Shown one piece after another: positions 16,801 through 26,149 of a stretch of DNA of 64,000 nt (position 1 is the stretch's first letter; every line of letters begins with the position of its first letter). The position numbers and the translations under genes were made by a program. The DNA comes from an uncultured Bacteroidales bacterium (GTDB lineage: Bacteria > Bacteroidota > Bacteroidia > Bacteroidales > F082). The stretch spans positions 1 through 64,000 of the forward strand of contig CAMYXP010000004.1 of NCBI GenBank assembly GCA_947303085.1. Direction: 5' to 3'. The notes under the pieces were generated by a model, which was not told the origin of the DNA, did not search any database, and saw only the letters and a program-made list of their open reading frames with translations.

Positions 16801-18699
16801 ATGTTTCAAGATTTCAATTTAAACCCCGCAATCCTAAAGGCAATAGATGAGTTAGGATTTAAGGAGCCTATGCCGATTCAGGCGGAGGTTCTCCCGATAT
16901 TATTATCGCAACGCACTGATTTAGTGGGACTTGCGCAGACAGGCACAGGCAAGACTGCCGCTTTCGGTCTTCCGCTTTTGCAGAACATCGACCCGAAAAA
17001 CCGCAGCGTCCAGGCATTGATTTTATGTCCTACACGTGAGCTCTGCATGCAGATCACCAAAGACCTGCTCAGCTATGCGAAATACATCCCCGAGATTCTG
17101 ATAGTGCCTGTTTACGGCGGCGCCAGCATCGAACAGCAGTTCAAGAGCCTCGCCAGAAAACCGCAAATCATAGTGGCCACCCCGGGACGTCTGCAGGATA
17201 TGATACGCCGCAACCGCGTCGACTTCAGCAACGTGCAGTGGATGGTACTCGACGAAGCCGACGAGATGCTCGACATGGGTTTCCAAGAGGACGTCGACGC
17301 CATTTTGGAATACATGCCGGCAGAGAAAAACACCCTGCTGTTCTCGGCTACCATGCCGGCGGAGGTGGAGCAAATCTTGAACAAATACATGAAAGAGCCG
17401 GTGCGCATCAGCATCGGGCAACGCAATTCAGGCACCGCCAACGTACGCCACAACTACTATCTCATCCGCGCAAGCGAGAGATACCTCGCACTGAAACGCC
17501 TCATCGACTACTACCCTTCAATCTACGGCATCGTTTTCTGCCGCACTAAGCTTGAGACACAGGAGGTGGCCGACAACCTCATCCACGACGGATACAACGC
17601 CGCCTCATTGCACGGCGACCTCTCGCAGGCACAGCGCGACCTGGTGATGAACCATTTCCGTCAGGGATTCACGCAGATTTTAGTTGCCACCGACGTAGCG
17701 GCTCGCGGTCTCGACGTCAACAACCTGACACATATCATCAACTATAACCTCCCAGACGATATCGATACCTACGTACACCGCAGCGGACGTACAGGACGCG
17801 CCGACAAGACAGGCATCTGTATCAGCCTCGTGCATGTTAAAGAAAAACATAAGATCAGAGCCATAGAGAAACAGCTGAAACAGCCGCTCGAACGCGCCCT
17901 CATCCCGACAGCGCAACAGGTGTGCGAGAAACAGCTGTTCCGCCATATCGACAACCTCGAAAAAGTCGACATCATGCGCGAAGATATCGACGACTACCTG
18001 CCGATAGTGTTTAAAAAACTCAGCTGGCTCACACGCGAAGAACTCATCACACGAGTGGTGGCACTTAACTTCAACCGCTTCCTCGACTATTACAAAGACG
18101 CTAAAGACCTGAACGTAGATGAGGATAGTAAGGATAAGAAGGATAGTAAGGATAGAAAGGAGAAGAGAGAGAAGAAGGAGCATGACGATAGTAATATGGT
18201 AAGGCTGTTCTTCGGAATGGGCAAACGCGACCGCATCAAGCCGAACTCGCTGATTGGCCGCATCAACGACGTGACAGGCACCAAAGACATCGAAATCGGA
18301 CACATCGACCTGATGGAAAACTTCTCATTCGTGGCCGTCGACGGCGACAAAGCCCAGTTTATCGTCGACTGCTTCGCCGACCCTGCGAAAAATAAAGAAG
18401 GAATTCGTGTCGAAATCACCACCGGCGAACCGAAAACTAAAGACAAAAAGTCTTCTTCCGTCATTTCGACCGGACATCGACCGAAGGGAGATGGTAGCGG
18501 AGAAATCTCACCCAAAAAAGAAAAGAAATCTCGTGATAATTACCACGAGGAACGTCGTCGCCATGACCGCGACGAAGAACAACATTCTCGCCGTAGCCGA
18601 AAGGAAAGCCGGACAAAAGACAAGAAAACATCTAAGAAAAGAAAATCCCGCGACAACGACCGCCCGGAAAAGAAACACGGCAAACGAGTCCGTTATTAA
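16801..18699 (+). CDS. DEAD-box RNA helicase with DbpA-type RNA-binding domain
   Basis: The product is an ATP-dependent RNA helicase, likely in ribosome assembly or RNA decay. Helicase motifs are visible: Q motif and AQTGTGKT (motif I), PTREL, TPGR, DEAD (151-154 region), SAT, and HRSGRTGR (motif VI). A DbpA-like RNA-binding domain lies at about 470-545. It differs from a standard member in two low-complexity parts: a charged linker at about 441-459 built from 9-base DNA repeats, and a Lys/Arg/Ser-rich tail (about 545-632) that includes a REP-like element read in frame (553-570). Confidence 0.92.
   Translation: MFQDFNLNPAILKAIDELGFKEPMPIQAEVLPILLSQRTDLVGLAQTGTGKTAAFGLPLLQNIDPKNRSVQALILCPTRELCMQITKDLLSYAKYIPEILIVPVYGGASIEQQFKSLARKPQIIVATPGRLQDMIRRNRVDFSNVQWMVLDEADEMLDMGFQEDVDAILEYMPAEKNTLLFSATMPAEVEQILNKYMKEPVRISIGQRNSGTANVRHNYYLIRASERYLALKRLIDYYPSIYGIVFCRTKLETQEVADNLIHDGYNAASLHGDLSQAQRDLVMNHFRQGFTQILVATDVAARGLDVNNLTHIINYNLPDDIDTYVHRSGRTGRADKTGICISLVHVKEKHKIRAIEKQLKQPLERALIPTAQQVCEKQLFRHIDNLEKVDIMREDIDDYLPIVFKKLSWLTREELITRVVALNFNRFLDYYKDAKDLNVDEDSKDKKDSKDRKEKREKKEHDDSNMVRLFFGMGKRDRIKPNSLIGRINDVTGTKDIEIGHIDLMENFSFVAVDGDKAQFIVDCFADPAKNKEGIRVEITTGEPKTKDKKSSSVISTGHRPKGDGSGEISPKKEKKSRDNYHEERRRHDRDEEQHSRRSRKESRTKDKKTSKKRKSRDNDRPEKKHGKRVRY
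18123..18176 (+). repeat. 9-bp tandem repeats inside the helicase linker
   Basis: About six imperfect nonamers (GGATAGTAA, GGATAAGAA, GGATAGTAA, GGATAGAAA, then more diverged units) encode the repeating tripeptides DSK-DKK-DSK-DRK-EKR-EKK between the helicase core and the RNA-binding domain. Repeat number changes would keep the reading frame. Confidence 0.75.
18459..18509 (+). repeat. REP-like element read in frame in the helicase tail
   Basis: The segment begins CGTCATTTCGACCG and ends GCGGAGAAATCTC, the same type of ends as the elements at 37314-37395, 62374-62407 and 63261-63289. Its length of 51 bp is exactly 17 codons, so it leaves the frame intact. Confidence 0.65.
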
Positions 18700-18700
18700 A

Positions 18701-18736
18701 AAAGTAGAGACGCCATATCATGACGTCTCTTACTTT
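18701..18736. terminator. palindromic element acting as bidirectional terminator
   Basis: AAAGTA with GAGACG pairs with CGTCTC and TACTTT with one bulged T. It separates the converging helicase and porN genes. It belongs to the same GAGACG…CGTCTC palindrome group as 60096-60122. Confidence 0.65.
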
Positions 18737-18752
18737 TAACAGACTAACTGAA

Positions 18753-19547
18753 TTAGTATTCCCAAAGATTCTGTTCGTAATCTATGATCTCCTGCTTGAT
18801 GCGCTCTGACTCATACAAAGCGTCAACACCAGTGGCATAGTCGCTGATACGACGATCATAAACGTTCTCCTCTTTGTAGATATAGCTGTCAAACAGTCTC
18901 TTCCAGAACACATCGTCATACGATAGACGTGCTGCCGAGTTGCCTCTGTTGTAATAAGGAGCCTGCGACAAAACAATACGTGTGCTGTCGTTGAACGGAA
19001 CCCAGAACAACTCGTTAGGCAATGGGATTGAGTCGTCGGTCATGATGACTGGACACAATGCCTGGATTCTGACCAAAAGCTGACTTCTCTTGCTGTCGAA
19101 ATACCAGTCTTCCATGATATGCAGACGCTGCACCGATTCAGGTTTAAACTTGATGGTTGTTGATTGAGAACCGATAATATTACCGTTATCGTCACGCACT
19201 GCAATCTGTTTTTCCTTATCCAATGATTTTATTAACTTTGAATATGGAATAGGCTTGTTTAACTCACCAGTCGATGTGACCTCGTAGGCCTGAATATCGC
19301 TGGCTTTCAAAGCATCCATCAACACATTGATGAAACTTCTCTCACCATCGTGACTTTCAATTGGATAATAGAAAGGAAGATTCATTTTCTGACGGAAATC
19401 TATTTCACGCCATACTCTTTTTTTCCACATCATATCAGCCTCACGAATAGAAGGATATGGAACAATTTTCTTTTGCGCTGCAACTTTTGTCACATCAACA
19501 AGCAACAAAAGCATTAAAGCAACAATTGCAAAACCTATTCTTTTCAT
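18753..19547 (-). CDS. porN: type IX secretion system ring protein PorN/GldN
   Basis: The 264-residue product has a signal peptide (about residues 1-24, ending VAAQ) and the conserved pattern of GldN: REIDFRQKMNLPFYYP near the N-terminus and DVFWKRLFDSYIYKEENVYDRRI near the C-terminus. PorN forms the periplasmic ring with PorK below the outer membrane and contacts PorM. It is the last gene of the porPKLMN run, two bases after porM. The system exports CTD-tagged proteins and drives gliding in motile relatives. Confidence 0.93.
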   Translation of the reverse strand: MKRIGFAIVALMLLLLVDVTKVAAQKKIVPYPSIREADMMWKKRVWREIDFRQKMNLPFYYPIESHDGERSFINVLMDALKASDIQAYEVTSTGELNKPIPYSKLIKSLDKEKQIAVRDDNGNIIGSQSTTIKFKPESVQRLHIMEDWYFDSKRSQLLVRIQALCPVIMTDDSIPLPNELFWVPFNDSTRIVLSQAPYYNRGNSAARLSYDDVFWKRLFDSYIYKEENVYDRRISDYATGVDALYESERIKQEIIDYEQNLWEY

Positions 19548-19549
19548 AA

Positions 19550-21244
19550 CTATTTAATTGATACTGAGATTGAACCCATATTTCTTAACTCACCCTTAGG
19601 ACTCTTAACCATGATATCCTGGAAGGTGATTCTCTGTCCTGATCTTGCGCTGGTGATAAGCTCCATCACTTCTGATGTGAATCTTGCGCCAGTGTTCTTC
19701 TTTTCAATAGGATTTCCTCTATAAGTTGACACTGTGTATGAGTCAACAGTATAGTTATATCCTTCAAAATCAAAGTCTTTCATTGATGCCGCGATTCTTC
19801 CTGCCACTATGAGCTCTTCCTTGTCAATTCTACCACCGACAATATAACCGCCGATGTTGACAACAGGGTTCGGAACAGGTTTCACACGGAATTCCTCAGT
19901 TCTCAAAGAAACAACTTTATTGTCTTCTTTTGTCGAGACCTTTACTTTCACAATAGACGCATTGTCGTTAACTTCAACGAAATAGTTTCCTGCTCCTTTG
20001 TCGTTCGACAACTTTCCACCTTCAACTGTAACAATCAAATCTTCGCTTGCAACGCCTGGTGCTGAAACCGAGATAGGATTCTTAAGCTCTTTGTACATGA
20101 TCATCATCTTGGTTGGAGCCACTGTAGCTGTTGGAGCTGAAACAATGTATGAGGCTTCAAATGGATGATATTCCGTCTCACCTGTCTCCGGGCTTATCAT
20201 CTCAATAACTCCGCCATATTTCTGTTGTCCGATGTTTTTTGCAGGTATTTTCAATTTGACGATACCGCCTTCACTCTTTACAACTGTAGGAGTTCCTGAG
20301 AATTTTGAGAAATTGTCAACACCCATTGCATATTTTGCGTCGAAGTTACGCATTGTATCCGATGCTACGAGGAACACCTCAGCTTCATAGTCCTGACCTT
20401 GAGTGATGTAGTCGCTCTTGGCGATGACTCTTGCCTGAAGTTTGTTGAACTTATAGTCTGAAGCGCCGATTTTATTCATCAAAGCGCCGACAGCGTCGTA
20501 TTCTGTTGTCTGAATCTCACCGACATATTTGTTGAGAATAGCCATCTGAGCGATAAAAACGATATGGCTGAAGTGCTTATGCTCCCAGTCGGTAGGTTTA
20601 CCGTCTTTATCCTTATACTCCATCTTTTCGCCATTCTTGTCAGTATCAGTGTATAAGCCGACATGCTGTGAATAATTTCTGATACCGGCATCTTCCATTG
20701 TGCTCACGATAAATGCGCGATAATCCTCGATCTTCTGTTTCAACACAGAGGCATTGCCCTGGGTCACCATAAAGGTCATAGGAGTGTCGTAGTTATCTTT
20801 TGAGCTAACGTTGCTGAGTTCGAATTCGTAAATGGTACGGTTATCGTTTTGAGAAATATTATCTCTGTTTTTCAGGATAGCCTTCTTCGGATCCTTCGGG
20901 TTCATAAGCTCATCCAACTTGATGCCTTCTGTTTGAAGCAGCATAGGAACCATAAGGTCTTTCTCGATATAATTTACGATTTCATCAGTCTTTTCGCGTA
21001 TTGCCAAAGCTTTGTCCCAATACAGCTGAGTCTTAGCCTGCTCTTTGTTATACTGATCCTGGAAAGTGCTATATTGGTCGTTAATCTTAATCTCAATACT
21101 GGCGTTTGTCTTTTCCTGACCGTCATTCACGATGGCGAAAGCGTCGAGAATATCAGCAGAAACGTTCATTGCCAAAAGTGCAGTATAGACGAGGTACATC
21201 ATACCAATCATCTTCTGCCTCGGTGTCTCTTTTGCTCCTGACAT
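19550..21244 (-). CDS. porM: type IX secretion system motor protein PorM/GldM
   Basis: The 564-residue product starts with SGAKETPRQKMIGMMYLVYTALLAM, the standard GldM N-terminus, which forms the single transmembrane helix (about 12-33). A long periplasmic region of stacked domains follows. With PorL it makes the proton-driven inner-membrane motor, and its C-terminal domain touches the PorK/PorN ring. It lies 26 bases after porL and two before porN. Length is normal for the family. Confidence 0.94.
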   Translation of the reverse strand: MSGAKETPRQKMIGMMYLVYTALLAMNVSADILDAFAIVNDGQEKTNASIEIKINDQYSTFQDQYNKEQAKTQLYWDKALAIREKTDEIVNYIEKDLMVPMLLQTEGIKLDELMNPKDPKKAILKNRDNISQNDNRTIYEFELSNVSSKDNYDTPMTFMVTQGNASVLKQKIEDYRAFIVSTMEDAGIRNYSQHVGLYTDTDKNGEKMEYKDKDGKPTDWEHKHFSHIVFIAQMAILNKYVGEIQTTEYDAVGALMNKIGASDYKFNKLQARVIAKSDYITQGQDYEAEVFLVASDTMRNFDAKYAMGVDNFSKFSGTPTVVKSEGGIVKLKIPAKNIGQQKYGGVIEMISPETGETEYHPFEASYIVSAPTATVAPTKMMIMYKELKNPISVSAPGVASEDLIVTVEGGKLSNDKGAGNYFVEVNDNASIVKVKVSTKEDNKVVSLRTEEFRVKPVPNPVVNIGGYIVGGRIDKEELIVAGRIAASMKDFDFEGYNYTVDSYTVSTYRGNPIEKKNTGARFTSEVMELITSARSGQRITFQDIMVKSPKGELRNMGSISVSIK

Positions 21245-21270
21245 TTTCTTGTTATTTTTTTAGGTTAATG

Positions 21271-22005
21271 TTAGGCCTTGATATTCATTGCGTTGAGCAT
21301 GTTGCCATAAACTGTGTTCATTGCAGTCATGCGTTTTGTCAAATCGCTGAGTTGATAGTTGAGATTGTCGGTTGTTGATGCTGATGCACTCACTCTCTCG
21401 ATGTAGATTGACATTGTGTCGTTCAACTTCTTGTGTGTATCTGAGAGCATTGCTGTTCTTGATGCTGATTTAGCGACTTCGTCGTCGAGTGCCATGACTG
21501 ATTCTGAAGCTTTATTCATAGCCTTGGTGTAGTTGCTTGTAGCTGACACTGCCTCGCTCACGTCGGCGATCTTGCCTGCGTTTTCGCTGAGTTTGTTCAA
21601 ACCTGCGCTAAGTCTCTCGAGAGTTGCAGGGTTGATGTTGGCTTTTTCAAACATCTCATCCAATTTGCTTGTAACAGGATCATTATTTACGTTAGCAGTT
21701 CTCTTTCCGCCTTCTGCTGGTTTTGCCAGGCTGCCGTCACCGTGGTATGTCTCCCACAATTCAGGATAAACCAAACTCCAATCAGGTTCTTTGTGCAATG
21801 GTTCAAATGCTGAGAAGAAGAAGATGATAGCTTCTGTCACCAAACCGACTGTCAACATGAAGTCAGCGGCACCTGTCCATCCGAAAAGTGGCATGTGAGT
21901 CAATTTGAACAAAGCACCAATCATAACCACTGATGCACCAATACCATAAAGCTTCGCCATGAAGTTTTTGTAACCCTTGCTTTCTGCTATTTCATTAAAT
22001 TTCAT
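21271..22005 (-). CDS. porL: type IX secretion system motor protein PorL/GldL
   Basis: The product is the inner-membrane stator partner of PorM. Two hydrophobic helices occupy about residues 20-40 and 48-68, separated by the conserved KLTHMPLFGW region, and a Glu after the second helix fits the proton path expected for GldL. The remaining residues form a cytoplasmic Ala/Ser/Lys-rich helical tail of about 170 residues with coiled-coil character. At 244 residues it is within the family range. It lies between porK and porM. Confidence 0.93.
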   Translation of the reverse strand: MKFNEIAESKGYKNFMAKLYGIGASVVMIGALFKLTHMPLFGWTGAADFMLTVGLVTEAIIFFFSAFEPLHKEPDWSLVYPELWETYHGDGSLAKPAEGGKRTANVNNDPVTSKLDEMFEKANINPATLERLSAGLNKLSENAGKIADVSEAVSATSNYTKAMNKASESVMALDDEVAKSASRTAMLSDTHKKLNDTMSIYIERVSASASTTDNLNYQLSDLTKRMTAMNTVYGNMLNAMNIKA

Positions 22006-22050
22006 AATAAGTAATTTTTTTTGTTATTAATTTTTTTTTATTTTCAAATC

Positions 22051-23418
22051 TTATTTAATACGTGATGCCTTTGAAGGATTATCACCCTTGTTTCTGCCGA
22101 GGTAAGGTTGCAGGCAACGGAATCCGATGTAGCATTTTGCTGTATCCTGATACTCGTATGTGCGTGCGTCGACCTGCAAGAAATAGGCTATGTCTTTCCA
22201 TGAACCGCCACGGATAACCTTTCTCTTCATTGCCGGGTCATCGTCAGTAATAGAGTTGTATTGATAATCAGGGTTCATATCCCATGTGAAGTTGTATGAT
22301 GTAGGATCGTAGGCGCTCAACGTCCATTCTGCGACGTTACCTGCCATATCATACAAACCCCAGTCGTTGGCTGGGAAGTGAGCCACCACCAATGTCGTCA
22401 GACCACCGTCGGCGATGTAGTTACCGCGCAATGGCTTGAAGTTGGCGAGGAGACATCCTTTGTCGTTACGTGTGTAAGGACCGCCCCATGGATAAGGGTT
22501 GAGTTGGTGACCGCCGCGTGCAGCCCATTCCCACTCAGCCTCGGTCGGGAGACGGAACTCAGCCATGGTTCCTCTGCCGCCGTGCGACATGATGTATTTG
22601 TTCAACTTGTTGGTACGCCACACGCAGAATGCCTTGGCCTGGTTCCAGTTGACGCCGACGACAGGATAGTTGTCGTAAGCCTCATGCCAGAAGTAATTCT
22701 CAGTCAAAGGATCGTTGAAAGCGTAGGCATAGTCGTAAATCCATGACAAGGTGTCAGGATAAACGTTGATAACCTCGTTGTGAATATAAACAGAACGGTC
22801 TGTCGCACCCTGCTGACGGTTTGCGAAAGAACCCTGTGTATAGTCGTAGCTTTGGTTTGGATCAAACTGTTTTCTTGCAGCCGCTCTGAGGTCGATCCAG
22901 CTGTAGTGATAGTTGAGCTTTCTGGCGTCGACTTCTTTTCTGCCGTAGAAACGTTCGTTTGCAGGAATAAACAGGTCTTCAAGAGCTGCCTGATATGACT
23001 GGTCGTCGTTGTGCCATTTAATCTTCTCATCCCAGTTGATGATAGGATTTGGATACTGAACGCCTTTCTTGCTTTGAGTTATTTCGTATTCCGAAAAACC
23101 ATTGTCAGCCAACAACTTACGTGCGATAGAGTCGCGAACGTAATACACAAATTCACGATATTCGTTGTTTGTGATCTCAGTCTCATCCATGAAGAAAGCA
23201 GCCACTGACACGGTCTTGCTCTGAGCACGGTTGCCGCCGGTAATGTCCTGACCGCCGACACCCATGGTGAAGCTTCCCATTGGCACAAACTGCATTCCGT
23301 AAGGATCCGGTTGATAAAATGGCTTGGTTTTTCTAACACCAACTAACTCTCCTGTATCGCTGCTGCCGCATCCCGACAACACCAATGCTATTAAGCTTAT
23401 CAACAATAATTTTTTCAT
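22051..23418 (-). CDS. porK: type IX secretion system lipoprotein PorK/GldK
   Basis: This outer-membrane lipoprotein forms the ring with PorN. A lipobox LSGC gives Cys17. The body carries a formylglycine-generating-enzyme-like (FGE-sulfatase) fold, with conserved pieces GSFTMG, FRLPTEAEWEWAARGG, NVAEWTLSAYD and RKVIRGGSWKD. In this family the fold is structural and not expected to modify sulfatases. At 455 residues it is typical. A -7 box at 23481-23474 could transcribe porKLMN separately from porP. Confidence 0.94.
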   Translation of the reverse strand: MKKLLLISLIALVLSGCGSSDTGELVGVRKTKPFYQPDPYGMQFVPMGSFTMGVGGQDITGGNRAQSKTVSVAAFFMDETEITNNEYREFVYYVRDSIARKLLADNGFSEYEITQSKKGVQYPNPIINWDEKIKWHNDDQSYQAALEDLFIPANERFYGRKEVDARKLNYHYSWIDLRAAARKQFDPNQSYDYTQGSFANRQQGATDRSVYIHNEVINVYPDTLSWIYDYAYAFNDPLTENYFWHEAYDNYPVVGVNWNQAKAFCVWRTNKLNKYIMSHGGRGTMAEFRLPTEAEWEWAARGGHQLNPYPWGGPYTRNDKGCLLANFKPLRGNYIADGGLTTLVVAHFPANDWGLYDMAGNVAEWTLSAYDPTSYNFTWDMNPDYQYNSITDDDPAMKRKVIRGGSWKDIAYFLQVDARTYEYQDTAKCYIGFRCLQPYLGRNKGDNPSKASRIK

Positions 23419-23473
23419 TTTTATAATTATTTATTATTTTTCCCTATGGTTTTGAACACCATAAAAAAGTGTA

Positions 23474-23481
23474 CAAAATTA
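23474..23481 (-). promoter_or_regulatory. possible internal promoter before porK
   Basis: TAATTTTG on the minus strand would start transcription near 23467 and give a leader of about 50 bases. That leader includes a small hairpin (TATGGT with ACCATA, 23445-23463). It allows porKLMN expression apart from porP. Confidence 0.45.
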
Positions 23482-23534
23482 TATAATTTATTTTAATATT
23501 TGAAAAAAATTTATCAACAATCTTAATTTAAATT

Positions 23535-24494
23535 TTATAAGTATCTGATACTCCGATAGATACGTGGCTGTCTATCAAGATCCAATTTGAAGCAATAGCT
23601 AATAGAAACCTCATGTGATCCCGGTAATTTCAAGCCCATCGTATTTATGTCGTATGCATAATTTATATTAATTCCTTTCACAGTAAACCCGACCAGAATG
23701 TCAATAGACTCCTGATACCTGTAGTTAACGCCCAAACAGAACTTATTATTGTACCACAGTCGCGAGCTGAGGTTAAACTGCGTCGAGGCTATGTCGCTCA
23801 AAACCATCATCGAAGGGTTTAAAACGAACTTAGGATTCAGGAAATGATACTCATATCCCGCCACCAGATACAGCGTACGGTCGCCCACGAAACTGGCGCT
23901 TGTCTCCGACTTGCCATCCAGCGCCTTTCCCTTTCGCTCCAACAAACTAGTGCTCGAAAACGCCACATAAAACGTTTCCGGCACCATGTAGAACACACCC
24001 ACGTTAAAGTCCATGAGCATATCGCTTTGCTCCTTCGACGGAATAACGGGGTCGTTGTCGTTCAACGGCTTGGCTTTTGAGAAATCGACGCTTCGGTTGG
24101 TGAAGTTAAACGCCAGACCTATGCCCAGCGTGCCTGAGCCTAGGTCGAGATGGTAGGAATAACCCAAGTTGACGCCTATATTATTTTCAAAACCGAGCTG
24201 GTCTTTCATCAGCGACAAGCCCACACCGCCGCCCAAAAACTTGATAGGCAGGTCGGCCGACACGAAAAACGTTCGCGGCGCCACCAGCTCATTCGTCTGG
24301 TTGTCTTTGAAGCCCGTCCACTGGTTACGGTATATTCCCAACACGTTGACACCCTCGCTAAGTCCGTAATAACCAGGGTTAATGACCGCATAAGAATTGC
24401 TGTAATTGGTGAAAATAGGCACCTGCTGCGCCCGCGACGCAAACATTGCCGTCGTGGCAACCAACAAAAGCAATATCTTTCTTATACCGTTCAC
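23535..24494 (-). CDS. porP: type IX secretion outer-membrane protein PorP/SprF family
   Basis: The 319-residue product has a signal peptide (about 1-22, ending SRAQ) followed by the start VPIFTNYSNSYAVINPGYYG, the hallmark of the PorP/SprF family, with alternating beta strands to the end, consistent with an outer-membrane barrel. PorP is needed for type IX secretion. SprF paralogs serve single substrates elsewhere, but the position directly before porK identifies this as the core copy. The gap to porK is 116 bases, AT-rich. Confidence 0.92.
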   Translation of the reverse strand: MNGIRKILLLLVATTAMFASRAQQVPIFTNYSNSYAVINPGYYGLSEGVNVLGIYRNQWTGFKDNQTNELVAPRTFFVSADLPIKFLGGGVGLSLMKDQLGFENNIGVNLGYSYHLDLGSGTLGIGLAFNFTNRSVDFSKAKPLNDNDPVIPSKEQSDMLMDFNVGVFYMVPETFYVAFSSTSLLERKGKALDGKSETSASFVGDRTLYLVAGYEYHFLNPKFVLNPSMMVLSDIASTQFNLSSRLWYNNKFCLGVNYRYQESIDILVGFTVKGININYAYDINTMGLKLPGSHEVSISYCFKLDLDRQPRIYRSIRYL

Positions 24495-24608
24495 TTTTTT
24501 GTCAATGACGTTCTTTCCTTAACGCCAACTTTTATTTTTTATTGTCTGAACTTAAAAGTTTTCAACAAGTTTTCAACACGATTTTATACCTTATTAATTA
24601 ATAAACCC

Positions 24609-26078
24609 TCATCGGAAGAGCCTGATAATGTCATTCCCGTTTGCATAAATCAGCAGTAAAATAAGGAAGATAAACCCTATCGTGGTAGCTCTTTCGAGGA
24701 ATTTGTCGCTTGGCTTGCGGCGTGTTATCACCTCCCAGATGAGGAACAGCACATGACCGCCGTCGAGACCCGGTATCGGGAGTATGTTCATCACCGCAAG
24801 GATGATGGAGAGGAAGGCTGTCATTCTCCAGAACTGCTCCCAGATGAAGGTATCAGGGAAGATGCTTCCGATGGAGATGAATCCGCCGAGGCTCTCGTAG
24901 GCTCCTGTGCTCGGGTTGAAGATGAGTTTCAGCTGTTTCCAGTAGTCTTTAAGCTCCTTGCCGGTCTTCTTGAAACCTCTCGGTATCGACTGCCAGAAAG
25001 TGTATTCCTTTGTCGAGACCTCCAGCACTTGCGCGGCGAACACTCCGATAGTGGCGTCGGCGCCCACATGAACCACGAGCGTCATGGTATCCATGTCACG
25101 CACGAGAAGCATGTCAACATCCTGATCTTTATAATCGACGATAGCCTTCTTAAAGTCTTGGAAATAAGGTGTCTCCACCTCGTTGATGCCGATAATTCTG
25201 TCGTTTTTCAGCATGCCGGCTCTCTCTGCGTTCGAGCCGTTAGCAAATCCGCCTATCACAAACGGGTATCGCATGTTGATGAACAGCGATTTATGCTTAA
25301 TCATCTGATTTACAGCGTCTTCAGGCAATTCGACGATAACCTTTTCGCCGTTGCGCTCCACCTCAATATACTCAGGTTTCTCAAGCAAGAGCTGCATCGG
25401 AATCTCGCTGAAGTTCTCGATATAATTGCCGTCGATGCTGATGATTTTGTCGCCGTCACGAAGTCCGAGGTTGTAGCCCAGACTGTCGACCGCGATGCCG
25501 TATTTGTTGACTTCAGCCGTCGAGAAATACTGTTCGCCGTGGCTTGCGATGAGTCCGATATAAATCAAAAACGCGAGGACGACATTCATGCACACGCCGC
25601 CAATCATGATGATGAGGCGTTGCCATGCCGGCTTCACTCGGAACTCCCATGGTTTAGGCTCCTGCGCCATCTGCGCCTGATCCATCGACTCGTCGACCAT
25701 GCCAGCAATCTTGCAGTAACCGCCGAGCGGCACCCATCCGAGACCGAACTCGGTGCTGTCTTCAGCCCTGCGCCAGTCGTCCTCAGGCAAAGTGTTCAAA
25801 TCAACAGGTTCGTAGTCGTATTCTTTCTTCTTTGTTACGGGGTCGATTCGCTCGTGAGTGATGTATTTTTCAGGCTCATTTTTGCAGAAAAACTTGAAAC
25901 GCCATCTGCCATTTACTTTTTTACATCTGAAAATCGAGAATTTCCAGTCGAAAAACATATAAAACTTCTCAACCCTCACACCGAAAATCCTTGAGGCGAT
26001 AAAATGCCCGAATTCATGAATAATCACAAGGATTGACAGAGATAAAAGAAGTTGTATTATCTTTATAAAAACCGCCAT
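24609..26078 (-). CDS. rseP: RseP-type site-2 protease (RIP metalloprotease)
   Basis: This is an inner-membrane zinc protease of the S2P family. The metal-binding HEFGH (21-25) lies in the first helix, and the second motif NILPIPGLDGGH is in the C-terminal membrane region. One or two PDZ-like domains sit between, and a hydrophobic helix at about 150-175 is present. At 489 residues it is slightly longer than E. coli RseP because of a charged insert after the first helix (about 45-110), common in Bacteroidota. Its likely substrates are anti-sigma factors or leftover signal peptides. Confidence 0.93.
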   Translation of the reverse strand: MAVFIKIIQLLLSLSILVIIHEFGHFIASRIFGVRVEKFYMFFDWKFSIFRCKKVNGRWRFKFFCKNEPEKYITHERIDPVTKKKEYDYEPVDLNTLPEDDWRRAEDSTEFGLGWVPLGGYCKIAGMVDESMDQAQMAQEPKPWEFRVKPAWQRLIIMIGGVCMNVVLAFLIYIGLIASHGEQYFSTAEVNKYGIAVDSLGYNLGLRDGDKIISIDGNYIENFSEIPMQLLLEKPEYIEVERNGEKVIVELPEDAVNQMIKHKSLFINMRYPFVIGGFANGSNAERAGMLKNDRIIGINEVETPYFQDFKKAIVDYKDQDVDMLLVRDMDTMTLVVHVGADATIGVFAAQVLEVSTKEYTFWQSIPRGFKKTGKELKDYWKQLKLIFNPSTGAYESLGGFISIGSIFPDTFIWEQFWRMTAFLSIILAVMNILPIPGLDGGHVLFLIWEVITRRKPSDKFLERATTIGFIFLILLLIYANGNDIIRLFR

Positions 26079-26104
26079 AATTCAATTATAAATATTTAAA
26101 ACTG

Positions 26105-26112
26105 CAAAGATA
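26105..26112 (-). promoter_or_regulatory. -7 box of rseP
   Basis: TATCTTTG followed by CAG on the minus strand lies 27 bases before the rseP ATG, so rseP can be transcribed apart from the M23 gene upstream. Confidence 0.6.
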
Positions 26113-26149
26113 CGGAAAAATATTGGAAATCAGGTCAGAAAAATCAATT

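Noticed and set aside
24753..25994. 413-codon antisense frame opposite rseP
   Set aside because: The His- and Val-rich translation is a shadow of the conserved protease on the other strand.
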